A stretch of 64,000 bases of DNA from the NCBI GenBank assembly GCA_036677145.1, contig JAKFFF010000091.1:50159-114158 (forward strand), given 5' to 3'. The notes under the pieces were generated by a model. The model was not told the DNA's origin. It did no database searches and was given only the letters and a program-made list of their open reading frames with translations. The number at the start of each line of letters is the position of its first letter. Position 1 is the first letter of the stretch. Of this stretch, positions 8,095-16,790 are shown one piece after another. The position numbers were made by a program, and so were the translations under genes. The stretch comes from CADEED01 sp036677145 (lineage in GTDB: Bacteria > Pseudomonadota > Gammaproteobacteria > Steroidobacterales > Steroidobacteraceae).

Positions 8095-9075
8095 ATGCGT
8101 GGACTCTGCATTCCGGTTATCGCCCTGCTGCTGTTCTCGAGACCCGGCCTGGCGGAAGAACCCGGCAGCACGCCTGAATCGCCAGTCCGTGACGAATCGG
8201 GCATGGAAGTGATCGTCGTCACGGGACTGCAGCCGGGTCCGGGTTTGTGGAAGGTATCGAACGGCACTCACGTCATGTGGATCCTGGGCGAGGTCTCGCC
8301 ATTTCCACGCAAGGTGAGGTGGCAGACGGACGAATTCGACGGCTTGCTCCGGGACTCGCAGGAACTGATTCTCGACTTCTCCGGGTACTGGCGGTCGGAC
8401 AAGAACGAGACGATTGCTTATATCAGGGCCGAGGACCTGCCCAAGGGATCGCTGAAAGACGTCATTTCGCCGCAGCTGCACAAGCGGCTCCAGGCCACCG
8501 CGAAAATTTTCGGCGCGTCGGGACTGGAAGAACTGCGCCCCTTCGCCGCGACGAATCGCCTGGTGGTGAGCGCGATGAAGACCATGGACCTGACCGGATT
8601 CAGCGCGAGATTTTCGGCCGAAGCGCTGGCGAAAAAGCGCCGCGTGAAAATCACCTACTTCGCGGCGCCGGAACCCGCCTTCGCGGAACGGCTGAAGAAC
8701 TGGCAGCACGAATCCAACGTGGTTTGCCTGGAACGACTGGTGGATGCGATTCATGACGGCGGCAACGGCGTGAAGCGCCTGGGGAATGCCTGGTCGATCG
8801 GGGATATCCCATCGTTGCGCCGGCTGGTGCCAGCGTATTCATTCTCACGGGATGGTGTTCGCGCGGATCAATGTGCCGCGGCGATGCGCGGCGGCGAACA
8901 ACAGGCCCGCGACTACAACGCGATACGTATCAAGTCGTGGCTCAACGAGGCGGAGCGCGCGCTGCGGCGCAATCGAAGCACGATGGCCGTCGTGCTGATG
9001 TCGGAGATATTCGCGCCGGATGGTTACCTCGCCGCACTTCGCGAACGAGGTTACGAAATCATCGAGCCAGAGTGA
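8095..9075 (+). CDS. TraB/GumN-like exported protein
   Basis: The 326-aa product begins with a signal peptide (RGLCIPVIALLLFSRPGLA, cleavage near 20). The motif GPGLWKVSNGTHVMWILGEVSP corresponds to the LWK...LLGT-H opening of the TraB/GumN (Tiki-like) family, and QELILDFSGYW to the following acidic stretch. The family's first His/Glu metal-binding motif is poorly kept (GEVSPFP rather than GTxHxxP), so peptidase activity is doubtful. The ATG at 8095 is preceded by GAGGA at 8081-8085 and begins the signal peptide, hence my start. It is convergent with the PilZ gene. Confidence 0.7.
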   Translation: MRGLCIPVIALLLFSRPGLAEEPGSTPESPVRDESGMEVIVVTGLQPGPGLWKVSNGTHVMWILGEVSPFPRKVRWQTDEFDGLLRDSQELILDFSGYWRSDKNETIAYIRAEDLPKGSLKDVISPQLHKRLQATAKIFGASGLEELRPFAATNRLVVSAMKTMDLTGFSARFSAEALAKKRRVKITYFAAPEPAFAERLKNWQHESNVVCLERLVDAIHDGGNGVKRLGNAWSIGDIPSLRRLVPAYSFSRDGVRADQCAAAMRGGEQQARDYNAIRIKSWLNEAERALRRNRSTMAVVLMSEIFAPDGYLAALRERGYEIIEPE

Positions 9076-9079
9076 GAAG

Positions 9080-9097
9080 CGGGCTCTCGCGAGCCCG
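9080..9097. terminator. short hairpin between convergent genes
   Basis: CGGGCTC-TCGC-GAGCCCG is a perfect 7-bp GC-rich stem with a 4-nt loop, lying in the 25 bases between the convergent TraB-like and PilZ genes. There is no T-run on either side, so it would be a weak or factor-assisted terminator serving both directions. Confidence 0.4.
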
Positions 9098-9100
9098 GAT

Positions 9101-9466
9101 CTACATGGTGTGCGTGGCCTTATCGCCCGCCAGCGCGCCGGCTAGATAGGTCTCGATCTTCTTCTGCGTCTGCCCACGGTCCTGATCGGAGAACTGCACG
9201 CCGATGCCGGCGGTGCGTTTTCCCTGCGCGCCCTTGGGCGTCAGCCAGATCACGCGTCCCGCGACGGGGAGCTTCTCGTCCTCACCCATCAGGTTCAGCA
9301 GCATGAACACCTCGTCGCCGAGGCGGTAGTTGCTGTTGGTCGGGATAAACAGCCCACCATTCTTCACGAAGGGCATGTAGGCGAGATACAGCGCGCTCTT
9401 GTCCTTGATGGTGAGCGTCAGCAGTCCCGGTTTGTTGGCGCCGGTGCGCCCAGTTCGCTCACTCAT
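9101..9466 (-). CDS. PilZ-domain protein (type IV pilus assembly / c-di-GMP-type fold)
   Basis: This 121-aa single-domain protein matches the PilZ family by order of elements: LTLTIKDKSALYLAYMPFV, NGGLFIPTNSNYRLGDEVFMLL, AGRVIWLTPKG and AGIGVQFSD. The c-di-GMP binding RxxxR and DxSxxG signature is absent at the N-terminus, as in the original type IV pilus PilZ, so it probably does not bind c-di-GMP. It closes the fab-pab-mltG-tmk-holB unit, 12 bases after holB. The holB-pilZ pairing is common in Pseudomonas and Xanthomonas. Confidence 0.9.
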   Translation of the reverse strand: MSERTGRTGANKPGLLTLTIKDKSALYLAYMPFVKNGGLFIPTNSNYRLGDEVFMLLNLMGEDEKLPVAGRVIWLTPKGAQGKRTAGIGVQFSDQDRGQTQKKIETYLAGALAGDKATHTM

Positions 9467-9478
9467 GGAAAAATTGGC

Positions 9479-10426
9479 TCATTGCCGTGCCCAGCGCCAC
9501 AGCAGGGCCTCGACGGCCATGGTCTTGTTGATCGAAGTGTGGGAAAGCTTGCGCATGTCGCGAATGGCGTCCGAAAACTCGAAGAGGCGACATATGTTCG
9601 GCTGCGCCACCGAACCTGACAAGTGCGTTACGTCGCGGATTGCGCCGTTTTCCAGGATCCGATCTGTGACCCAGCTCTCAAGGCACGCGAGGCGGGTGGC
9701 AAGGTCGCCACGCGCCCAGCGTTCAGCCACCGCCGGTGGCTGAACATTGCCGCTGCCGATCTCCCTCAGGGTGTCGAGGGTCTCGCCACGAAGCTGCGCC
9801 AGCGCCGCCGGATCGGCATCGAGCAGCGTGAAGGGCCCTGCTCCCGTCGCGTCCAGCGCCTCGCGCCAGGGACCGGCGCCACGTGCGGATTCGAGGAACT
9901 CCGCCGCGGCCTCGCGCGACGGCGCCGCGAGCCGCAGTTTCGAGCACCGGCTGCGCAGCGTCGGCAGCAGGCGCGACGGTGAACTCGACACCAGCAGCAA
10001 CAGCGTGCGCGGCGGCGGTTCCTCGAGCGTCTTGAGTAATGCGTTGGCCGCAAAATGGTTCATCGCGTCGGCCGGCATGACTATCGCCACCTTGTAGCCG
10101 CGACCGTGCGCTGTGAGAGAAAGCTCCGCCGCGAGATCGCGTACCGCGCCAATCACGATCTGCGACGAGTCGCCTTCCGGCTTCAGCATCGCGACATCCG
10201 GATGCTGATCGGCCGCGATCCAGCGGCAGTCCTGGCATTCACCGCAGGGCGCGGCCGCCGGCGTGCGGCAATTGACGAGTTGGGTGATCCAGCGCGCGAG
10301 CTCGAGACCGCCCGCGCCGGGGTCTTCGTGAATCAGGAGTCCGTGCGCGAGACGATCCGCCGCAAGCGCGGCGCGCACTTCATCGCAGGCGGGCGTGAAC
10401 CAGGCTGGCAGTCCGGCTGCGATCAC
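9479..10426 (-). CDS. holB: DNA polymerase III subunit delta'
   Basis: The 315-aa product is a clamp-loader subunit (delta'). N-terminal features are AHGLLIHEDPGAGGLELA, where a Walker A Lys is missing as is normal for delta', and a four-Cys zinc module (CRTPAAAPCGECQDC). Then come AIVMPADAMNHFAANALLK, TLEEPPPRTLLLLVSSSPSRLLPTLRSRC with the SRC arginine-finger motif, and a variable C-terminal helical collar. The start is GTG at 10426, one base after the tmk stop, so the two are probably translationally coupled. Confidence 0.95.
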   Translation of the reverse strand: MIAAGLPAWFTPACDEVRAALAADRLAHGLLIHEDPGAGGLELARWITQLVNCRTPAAAPCGECQDCRWIAADQHPDVAMLKPEGDSSQIVIGAVRDLAAELSLTAHGRGYKVAIVMPADAMNHFAANALLKTLEEPPPRTLLLLVSSSPSRLLPTLRSRCSKLRLAAPSREAAAEFLESARGAGPWREALDATGAGPFTLLDADPAALAQLRGETLDTLREIGSGNVQPPAVAERWARGDLATRLACLESWVTDRILENGAIRDVTHLSGSVAQPNICRLFEFSDAIRDMRKLSHTSINKTMAVEALLWRWARQ

Positions 10427-10427
10427 G

Positions 10428-11081
10428 TCACGGCGCTCCTGTGACCACGGGCGCGAGCTGCAGACATTCTTCGAGCGCGGCTACTGCGTTGTCGCACACT
10501 TCATCGAGTTTCGCGGTCGCGTCGATCACGCGGAACCGCGCCGGCGCCGCGCGCGCGAGATCGAGATAGCGGTTGCGCACGCGGTCGAAGAATTGCGCGG
10601 ATTCGATTTCGAAACGATCCACAGCGCCGCGTCGCGCCTGCATGCGCTCGAGACCTACGCGCACCGGCACGTCGAGCAGGATGGTGCAATCTGGTACGAG
10701 ATCGCCGTGCACGACTTGCGCGAGTTGTTCGATGAGCCGCCGGTCGACGCCGCGCCCGCCACCCTGGTACGCGTGTGTCGCGTCGGTGAAGCGGTCGCAC
10801 AACACCCATTCACCGCGTGTCAGTGCCGGTCGAATGAGATTGTCGATATGAATCTGACGAGCGCCAAACATGAGCAGCGTTTCCGCGGTCGCGCTGATGT
10901 GTTCCTCGCCGCGATCGAGCACCAGCGCGCGGATACGCTCAGCAACCTTCGTGCCGCCAGGCTCGCGAGTGGCGTGCACGGTGATGCCCCGTCCGCGCAA
11001 TGTCTGCGTGATGCGGTCCGCGACCGTGGTCTTCCCCGCCCCTTCGATACCTTCGAGTGTGATGAAACGGGCGGGCGTCAT
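10428..11081 (-). CDS. tmk: thymidylate kinase
   Basis: This enzyme phosphorylates dTMP to dTDP. Visible motifs are the P-loop FITLEGIEGAGKTT at the N-terminus, TREPGGT, the DRFTDATHAYQGGGRG substrate-binding segment, and LLDVPVRVGLERMQARR leading into the LID region. At 217 aa it has the usual length. It overlaps the end of mltG by 4 bases and is followed directly by holB, the standard gammaproteobacterial order, giving tightly coupled expression of dTTP supply and a replisome subunit. Confidence 0.97.
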   Translation of the reverse strand: MTPARFITLEGIEGAGKTTVADRITQTLRGRGITVHATREPGGTKVAERIRALVLDRGEEHISATAETLLMFGARQIHIDNLIRPALTRGEWVLCDRFTDATHAYQGGGRGVDRRLIEQLAQVVHGDLVPDCTILLDVPVRVGLERMQARRGAVDRFEIESAQFFDRVRNRYLDLARAAPARFRVIDATAKLDEVCDNAVAALEECLQLAPVVTGAP

Positions 11082-12097
11082 TTGCGATTTTCCCTCAGGC
11101 GGGCGAGATAACGTTGCACGGCTGCATTGTGTGCTTCGAGCGTCGCCGAGAACACATGTGATCCGTCACCCGCGCCGGTGGCGACGAAAAAGATATCGCC
11201 GGTTTCGAGTGGCCGGGTGACGGCATCGATGGCTTCACGCGATGGCAGCGCGATCGGAGTGGGCGGCAGGCCCGCTCGTGTGTAGGTGTTGTACGGCGTA
11301 TCCGTGCGCAGGTCGCGCACGCGGATGTTGCCGTCATACTGGCTGCCGATGCCGTAGATCACGGTCGGATCCGTCTGCAGCCGCATGTTCCGGCGCAGGC
11401 GCGTGATGAAAACACCCGCGATTCGCGGCCGCTCGCTCGCAAGTCCCGTTTCTTTTTCGACGATGGATGCGAGCGTGAGCGCCTCGTACGCGTTCGCCAG
11501 CGGCAATGCCGGCGCTCGCGAATTCCAGGCCGCCTCGAGCGCTTCTGCCATCTTGCGATAGGCGGCCGCATACAAGTCGCGATCGGTCGTATCCGCCGCG
11601 AAACGATACGTGTCTGGGAAGAAGCGCCCTTCCGGATGCTCGCCAGCATGTCCGATCGCCACCATGACCTCGGCATCGTCCTTGCCGCGCAGCGTGGCGC
11701 GGATGCTGGAGTGCGCTTCGATCGCGCGCCGCATGTCGGCGAAGGTCCAGCCTTCCACGATGGTCAATGCCTCGAACACGACGCGCCCATCTTCGAGCTG
11801 ACGCAGGATTTCCGCCGGACTCGCCTGCGCGGGAATTTCATAGCGGCCCGATTTCACCTGCGGCCATCCGCGCACGCGCAGCACCAGCTCCACCTTGCGG
11901 CGATCCGCGAGTGCGCCTCGCGTGTCGAGTTCAGCGAGCACCGAGCGCACCGTTGCCCCCGGCTTGACGACCAGCGGCACGGACTCGGCATGCGGCCCCG
12001 CGGCCGTCATCATCGCGTTCATGCGTTGCCAATAGAACGCGCCGGCCGCCACCGCGAGGATGACGAGCGCCCCGAAGGCGAGCAGCAACTTACGCAT
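11078..12097 (-). CDS. mltG: endolytic murein transglycosylase MltG
   Basis: This 339-aa inner-membrane enzyme cleaves nascent glycan strands and terminates peptidoglycan chain growth. It has an N-terminal membrane anchor (LLLAFGALVILAVAAGAFYW), a LysM-like region with VKPGATVRSVLAELDTRGAL, and the YceG catalytic domain. That domain shows EGRFFPDTYRF, LASIVEKETGL with the catalytic Glu, RLRRNMRLQTDPTVIYG, YNTYTRAGLPPTPI and FFVATGAGDGSHVFSATLEAHN. It overlaps pabC by 8 bases and tmk by 4. Confidence 0.96.
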   Translation of the reverse strand: MRKLLLAFGALVILAVAAGAFYWQRMNAMMTAAGPHAESVPLVVKPGATVRSVLAELDTRGALADRRKVELVLRVRGWPQVKSGRYEIPAQASPAEILRQLEDGRVVFEALTIVEGWTFADMRRAIEAHSSIRATLRGKDDAEVMVAIGHAGEHPEGRFFPDTYRFAADTTDRDLYAAAYRKMAEALEAAWNSRAPALPLANAYEALTLASIVEKETGLASERPRIAGVFITRLRRNMRLQTDPTVIYGIGSQYDGNIRVRDLRTDTPYNTYTRAGLPPTPIALPSREAIDAVTRPLETGDIFFVATGAGDGSHVFSATLEAHNAAVQRYLARLRENRK

Positions 12098-12911
12098 CGA
12101 GGGCCTCGATGTGTCCGCGCAGCTGAAGTGAAATGGGATTCATGCCGAAAGCATGCTCGCCGACGCTTCGCACCGGCACAACCCCGATGCGCGCATTCGT
12201 GATGAAAACCTCGTCCGCCTCGAGCAGTTCTGCTAAGGAAACAACCCGGATCTTCGCCACGATTCCCAGCGGCTCTGCTTCACGCAGCACGATCCCGCGC
12301 ATCACGCCCGCAACTCCCGCGCGCTCGACAGACGGCGTCACGAGCGCGCCGGATTTCACGATGAACACATTGCTCATCGCGCCCGAAACCACGTTTCCGT
12401 TCGAATCCAACAGCAGCGATTCGAATGCCGAGCCCGGCTCCTCCGCCGAAGCAATGACATTCTCCAGGCGATTGAGATGCTTGATACCCGCAAGTGACAC
12501 AGTGTCCGCGACTCGCAGGCGAGCCACGCGTACGTCGACGCCTTTTTCGACGTCGGGCAACGATGTCGGCCACAACGAAACGATGCGGCGCGCCTGTTCA
12601 TCGCCGGAAGGCGCATATCCGCGACGTCGCGCGCTGCCACGCGTCACGACGATCTTGAGTATCGCGAGGCTCGGCGCAATCGCCGCCGCGCCGGCAATCT
12701 CCGTGCGCAACGCGTCGAGCGCTTCGAAGGGGATCCCGAGCCGCTCGAGTCCCATTCTCAGCCGCGCAAGATGGGCCTCGAGAAAGCGCGGGCGATTTGC
12801 ACGCACGAGAATCGTCTCGAACAATCCGTCGCCGTATTGCAGGCCACGATCATCCGCCGGCACAGCGTTCCCGGGAATTCCGTCGATCCAGGTCCCCAGC
12901 GCCTCGCTCAT
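12090..12911 (-). CDS. pabC: aminodeoxychorismate lyase
   Basis: This PLP enzyme of fold type IV converts 4-amino-4-deoxychorismate to 4-aminobenzoate plus pyruvate for folate synthesis. Motifs are DRGLQYGDGLFETI at the N-terminus, GIKHLNRLENVIA with the PLP-binding Lys, and SNVFIVKSGALVTPSVERAGVAGVMRG. I chose the ATG at 12911 (MSEALGTW), which overlaps the pabB stop by four bases (ATGA), over an ATG three codons upstream (12920). The product is 273 aa, normal for the family. It sits between pabB and mltG. Confidence 0.94.
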   Translation of the reverse strand: MSEALGTWIDGIPGNAVPADDRGLQYGDGLFETILVRANRPRFLEAHLARLRMGLERLGIPFEALDALRTEIAGAAAIAPSLAILKIVVTRGSARRRGYAPSGDEQARRIVSLWPTSLPDVEKGVDVRVARLRVADTVSLAGIKHLNRLENVIASAEEPGSAFESLLLDSNGNVVSGAMSNVFIVKSGALVTPSVERAGVAGVMRGIVLREAEPLGIVAKIRVVSLAELLEADEVFITNARIGVVPVRSVGEHAFGMNPISLQLRGHIEALDA

Positions 12912-14278
12912 GACATCCACTCGAATGCGCGCAACATGCCGCGCGCCTTGGCCCGGGTTTCTTCCAGCTCCCGTTCGGGCTCCGAGTCCGCGACGATGCC
13001 CGCGCCGGCGCGCAACTCGACCTCCTGTCCCGCCATCGTCATCGTGCGAATCAGAATGTTGAAATCGGCATCGCCGTTGACACCGATCCAGCCCAACGAA
13101 CCGGTGTAAGCACCTCTGCCCTCACCTTCGAGCGACGCGATGATCTGCATGCAGCGCACCTTCGGACACCCGGTGATCGTGCCCCCGGGGAACAAGGCGC
13201 GCAATGCATCGATGGGCGAGCATGCGGCGCGCAACGTACCGCGCACGTTCGACACGATGTGATGCACGTGCGCATAAGTCTCGGTGACCATGTATTCATC
13301 GACGCGCACACTGCCCGCCTCGCAGACTCTGCCAAGGTCGTTGCGCTCGAGGTCGATGAGCATGATGTGTTCGGCCCGCTCCTTGGGATGCGCCACCAGT
13401 TCGGCGATCGCGCGGCGATCCGCCTCGGGCGAACCGAGCCGCGGACGCGTGCCCGCGATCGGGCGGGTCGAGATCTCGCGTCCCGAAATGCGCAGCAGTC
13501 TTTCCGGCGAGGATGACAGGATGGTCATGCCGGAGAACTGCGCGCTGGCTGCGAACGGCGCGGGATTCGCGCCGCGCAATGCCGCATACACACGAGCCGG
13601 ATCCGCGGGCTCGCTCAAGGTGAGATGCCACGGACGCGACAAGTTCGCCTGGTAGACGTCGCCCGCCGCGATGTGATCGAGCGCCGCGCGCGTACGTGCA
13701 AGATACTTCTCGGGCAATTCCTCGCGCAGGGTTGCGCGAGGTAATGGCGCCGAGGTGGACGTCGGCTGTTCCCCGGCGGATCGCAGGTCGGCCACGAGCT
13801 GCGCAAGCAGCGGATTGCCGCTGTCTTCCGCCACGGCGAACACTTCGTCGGTCGCGAGATCGTGCACCGCCAGCACCTCGACACGCAGTGCGAACGCGGA
13901 CAGCGGAGTTCGCGCGCGCGGCAATCGCAGGCTGCTTTCGATCTCGGCCGCCAGCTCGTATCCCGCATAGACGATCCATCCGCCCAGGAACGGCAACCTT
14001 GCGCTGGGCATCGGGCGGGACTCCGCTCGATACCAGCGTTCGAGGTTGTCGAGGAATCCACCCGCGCCAGTAGTCAGGCCATCGGCGCCGAGTACGCCGG
14101 CAGAATCGCGCCACAACGTGGCGCGCGGCGCGGCCACGAGCATGCTGAAGCGCGCCAGCGGGCCTTCCGCGGCGCTGTCGAGCAGCACGGGATATCGCGC
14201 CGGGTTCGCGGCCGCGAGCGTACGCAGCGCGCTGCCGGGAACGGCGATCTTGACGAGCTGAGGCGCGCGGATTGCCAC
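12908..14278 (-). CDS. pabB: aminodeoxychorismate synthase component I
   Basis: This 456-aa chorismate-binding enzyme makes 4-amino-4-deoxychorismate. The C-terminal chorismate domain has YQANLSRPWHLTL, SSSPERLLRI, TRPIAGTRPR (271-280), DLERNDLGRVCEAGSV, VHHIVSNVRGTL, ALFPGGTITGCPK and RAGAGIVADSEPERE. Adjacency to pabC supports PabB rather than TrpE. E. coli PabB has a nucleophilic Lys in PIKGT; here that position is Ala275, as in TrpE-type enzymes and some PabB proteins. A glutamine amidotransferase partner (PabA) is not in the window. It starts after fabF with a 15-base gap. Confidence 0.92.
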   Translation of the reverse strand: MAIRAPQLVKIAVPGSALRTLAAANPARYPVLLDSAAEGPLARFSMLVAAPRATLWRDSAGVLGADGLTTGAGGFLDNLERWYRAESRPMPSARLPFLGGWIVYAGYELAAEIESSLRLPRARTPLSAFALRVEVLAVHDLATDEVFAVAEDSGNPLLAQLVADLRSAGEQPTSTSAPLPRATLREELPEKYLARTRAALDHIAAGDVYQANLSRPWHLTLSEPADPARVYAALRGANPAPFAASAQFSGMTILSSSPERLLRISGREISTRPIAGTRPRLGSPEADRRAIAELVAHPKERAEHIMLIDLERNDLGRVCEAGSVRVDEYMVTETYAHVHHIVSNVRGTLRAACSPIDALRALFPGGTITGCPKVRCMQIIASLEGEGRGAYTGSLGWIGVNGDADFNILIRTMTMAGQEVELRAGAGIVADSEPERELEETRAKARGMLRAFEWMS

Positions 14279-14293
14279 GCGACGCTCGAAGGA

Positions 14294-15541
14294 TCAGCCC
14301 TTGAAGCGGCGGAAGATCAACGAGCCGTTGGTGCCGCCGAACCCGAAGGAGTTCGACAACGCGGCTTCGATCGCAACCTTGCGCGCCGTGTTGGGCACGT
14401 AGTCGAGATCGCAGTCCGGATCCGGCGTGTGGTAGTTGGTCGTAGGCGGAGCCACGCCGTCACGGATCGCGAGAATCGAGAAGATCGCTTCGACCACACC
14501 GGCGGCGCCGAGCAGATGCCCGGTCATCGACTTCGTCGAACTGACCGGCAGTTTGTAGGCGTATTCGCCGAACGCATGTTTGATCGCGACCGTTTCGGCC
14601 TTGTCGCCGAGCGGGGTCGAGGTCGCATGCGCATTGAGATAGTGGATGTCGGTGGGGTTCATCCGCGCATCGCGCAGCGCGTTGACCATTGCGAGCCGCG
14701 CACCGGCGCCATCTTCCGGCGGCGCGGTGATGTGGTACGCATCGCTGCTCATGCCGAAACCCAGCAACTCGGCATAGATGCGCGCGCCGCGCGCTTTCGC
14801 ATGCTCGAGTTCTTCGAGGACGACCGCGCCACCGCCGTCGCCCATCACGAAACCGTCGCGATCCTTGTCCCAGGGCCGACTGGCGCTTTGCGGATCGTCA
14901 TTGCGCTCCGACAGCGCCTTTGCCTGGCTGAAACCAGCCAGCGCCGTCGGCGTCGTCGCGCATTCGGAACCACCGGCGATGATGATGTCCGCGTCGCCGT
15001 ACTGGATGCAGCGCATGCCGAACCCGACCGAGTGGGTCGAGGTCGTGCAGGCGCTCACCACGCCGAGATTTGGACCCTTGAGCCCGAAGCGGATCGACAG
15101 GTGTCCCGCAACCATGTTGCCGATGGTGCTCGGGATGTAGAACGGCGAAGTCTTCTTCGGGTTATGCGTGCGTTCCCAGGTGATCGCCTCGTCTTCGATA
15201 CCCGCGAGGCCGCCGATGCCGGAGCCCATGATGGCCCCGCAGAGCTCGCCATTTTCCTTGGTGAAATCGAGACCGGAATCCGCGACCGCCTGGATGCCCG
15301 CGCCCATGCCGTAGTGCATGAACGGGTCCATGCGCCGCGCTTCCTTCGGCGAGATGTACTGCGCGACATCGAAGCCTTCCACTTCGCCCGCGAAGCGCGT
15401 GGAGAACGGCGTCGCGTCGATGCGCGTAATGGGCTTGATGCCACTCTTGCCCGCGAGAATCGCGGCCCATGCCGTGGCAATGTCGCTGCCTACTGGCGAA
15501 ACGATACCGAGCCCGGTAACGACGACGCGTCGCTTGGACAC
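14294..15541 (-). CDS. fabF: beta-ketoacyl-ACP synthase II
   Basis: This elongation condensing enzyme (415 aa) has the complete Cys-His-His triad in context: VSACTTSTHSVG (Cys), NAHATSTPLGDKAE (His) and STKSMTGHLLGAAG (His). The N-terminus RRVVVTGLGIVSPVG and C-terminal NSFGFGGTNGSLIFRR are typical of FabF. It follows acpP after 75 bases, the conserved acpP-fabF pairing, and leads into pabB. Confidence 0.97.
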   Translation of the reverse strand: MSKRRVVVTGLGIVSPVGSDIATAWAAILAGKSGIKPITRIDATPFSTRFAGEVEGFDVAQYISPKEARRMDPFMHYGMGAGIQAVADSGLDFTKENGELCGAIMGSGIGGLAGIEDEAITWERTHNPKKTSPFYIPSTIGNMVAGHLSIRFGLKGPNLGVVSACTTSTHSVGFGMRCIQYGDADIIIAGGSECATTPTALAGFSQAKALSERNDDPQSASRPWDKDRDGFVMGDGGGAVVLEELEHAKARGARIYAELLGFGMSSDAYHITAPPEDGAGARLAMVNALRDARMNPTDIHYLNAHATSTPLGDKAETVAIKHAFGEYAYKLPVSSTKSMTGHLLGAAGVVEAIFSILAIRDGVAPPTTNYHTPDPDCDLDYVPNTARKVAIEAALSNSFGFGGTNGSLIFRRFKG

Positions 15542-15616
15542 ACTATCCTCTTTGTGATGAGGGCTGTGGGAAGGCGGCGCGGGTCCATTCCTGGGCGCGC
15601 CTCCGCGGGAAAATTA

Positions 15617-15856
15617 TCAGGACTTGCGGCGATCGGAGATGTAGGTGATCGCCTGGCTGACAGTCGTGATCTTCTCGGCATCTTCGTCGGGGATTTCGAT
15701 CTCGAACTCTTCTTCGAGCGCCATCACCAACTCGACCGTATCGAGCGAATCGGCCCCAAGGTCATCGACGAACGAAGCGTCATTCACTACCTGCTCAGCC
15801 TTGACGCCCAACTGTTCGGCAACGATCGCCTTGACCTGTTGTTCCACCGTGCTCAT
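15617..15856 (-). CDS. acpP: acyl carrier protein
   Basis: The 79-aa acidic protein carries LGADSLDTVELVMALEEEF, whose Ser receives the 4'-phosphopantetheine arm that holds growing acyl chains. It is highly acidic and helical throughout, as expected. It is separated from fabG by 190 bases that hold a likely promoter of its own, consistent with the high expression ACP needs. Confidence 0.97.
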   Translation of the reverse strand: MSTVEQQVKAIVAEQLGVKAEQVVNDASFVDDLGADSLDTVELVMALEEEFEIEIPDEDAEKITTVSQAITYISDRRKS

Positions 15857-15927
15857 TTCTGATTCGCCCTCAATTAAAAGTTTTTTGCCGGCACCCTCCC
15901 CGGGTAGGGAGGACGCAGCGGGCGCGT

Positions 15928-15949
15928 ATTCTAGGGCAACACATTGCCC
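15928..15949 (-). promoter_or_regulatory. candidate acpP promoter (-10) with adjacent palindrome
   Basis: On the minus strand the hexamer TAGAAT (15928-15933, five of six to the sigma-70 -10 consensus) lies about 72 bases before acpP. Immediately upstream is a perfect palindrome GGGCAA-TGTG-TTGCCC (15934-15949), occupying the -35/-10 spacer. A convincing -35 box is not visible. The palindrome could be an operator for a fatty-acid regulator, but its sequence does not let me name one. Confidence 0.4.
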
Positions 15950-16046
15950 GCTGCCATGCCGTCAAATCGTGAGTGCTTGTTTTTGTTTGTTTTTCGGTGA
16001 GTTGCGTGTTGTTGGGACCCAACGTCGATGCACAAAAGCGACGTCT

Positions 16047-16778
16047 TCAGGCCATATACATGCCGCCATTCACGTGCAGAGTTTCCCCGGTGATGTAGCT
16101 GGCGCCCGGAGAACACAGGAACAGCACAGCCGCCGCGATATCGTCCACCGAACCCAGCCGCGCCATGGGCACCTGGGCGGTCAGCGCCGAGCGCTGCTCG
16201 TCATTGAGCACCCGGGTCATGTCGGTATCTATGAATCCGGGCGCCACCGCGTTCACGGTCACGCCCCGCGAGGCGATTTCCTTGGCGAGGGACTTGGTGA
16301 AACCGAGGATTCCCGCCTTCGCCGCCGCGTAGTTGGACTGCCCGGCATTGCCGGTAAGGCCGACGATGGAGGTCAGCGACACGATCCGGCCGCGCCGCTC
16401 CTTCATCATCCGCTTCAAACAACCTTTCGAGAGCCGGAATACGCTGGTGAGGTTCGTCGCGATCACCGCGTCCCAGTCCTCGGGTTTCATGCGCAGCAGG
16501 AGTGTGTCGCGCGTGATCGCCGCGTTGTTCACCAGGATGGTGGGCATCTCGCCTTTCGCGTCCAGGTCGCCTAACAGCGCATCGATCGATGCCGCGCTGC
16601 CGACGTCCAGGACCGCGCCTCGACCGTTGCTTCCAAGCCACGAACTGATGCCCGCCGCGCCCGCCTCCGTGGTCGCCGTACCGATCACCTTGGCCCCGGC
16701 GCCCGCCAGTGCCTTGGCTATCGCCTGTCCGATTCCGCGGGATGCGCCCGTCACGAGCGCCGTTTCATTGTTCAGCAT
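16047..16778 (-). CDS. fabG: 3-oxoacyl-ACP reductase
   Basis: This NADPH-dependent SDR enzyme (243 aa) reduces beta-ketoacyl-ACP. It shows the cofactor motif TGASRGIGQAIA, the NNAAITRDT motif, catalytic Ser in SLTSIVGLTGN, YxxxK in NYAAAKAGILGFTKSLA and the C-terminal GxxYITGETLHVNGGMYM. It lies 12 bases after fabD and belongs to the same minus-strand unit. Confidence 0.97.
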   Translation of the reverse strand: MLNNETALVTGASRGIGQAIAKALAGAGAKVIGTATTEAGAAGISSWLGSNGRGAVLDVGSAASIDALLGDLDAKGEMPTILVNNAAITRDTLLLRMKPEDWDAVIATNLTSVFRLSKGCLKRMMKERRGRIVSLTSIVGLTGNAGQSNYAAAKAGILGFTKSLAKEIASRGVTVNAVAPGFIDTDMTRVLNDEQRSALTAQVPMARLGSVDDIAAAVLFLCSPGASYITGETLHVNGGMYMA

Positions 16779-16790
16779 GGGTAGTTCCGT

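Noticed and set aside
13862..15862. 666-codon open frame on the plus strand across pabB, fabF and acpP
   Set aside because: It runs antisense to three certain genes and ignores their boundaries; no domain is visible.
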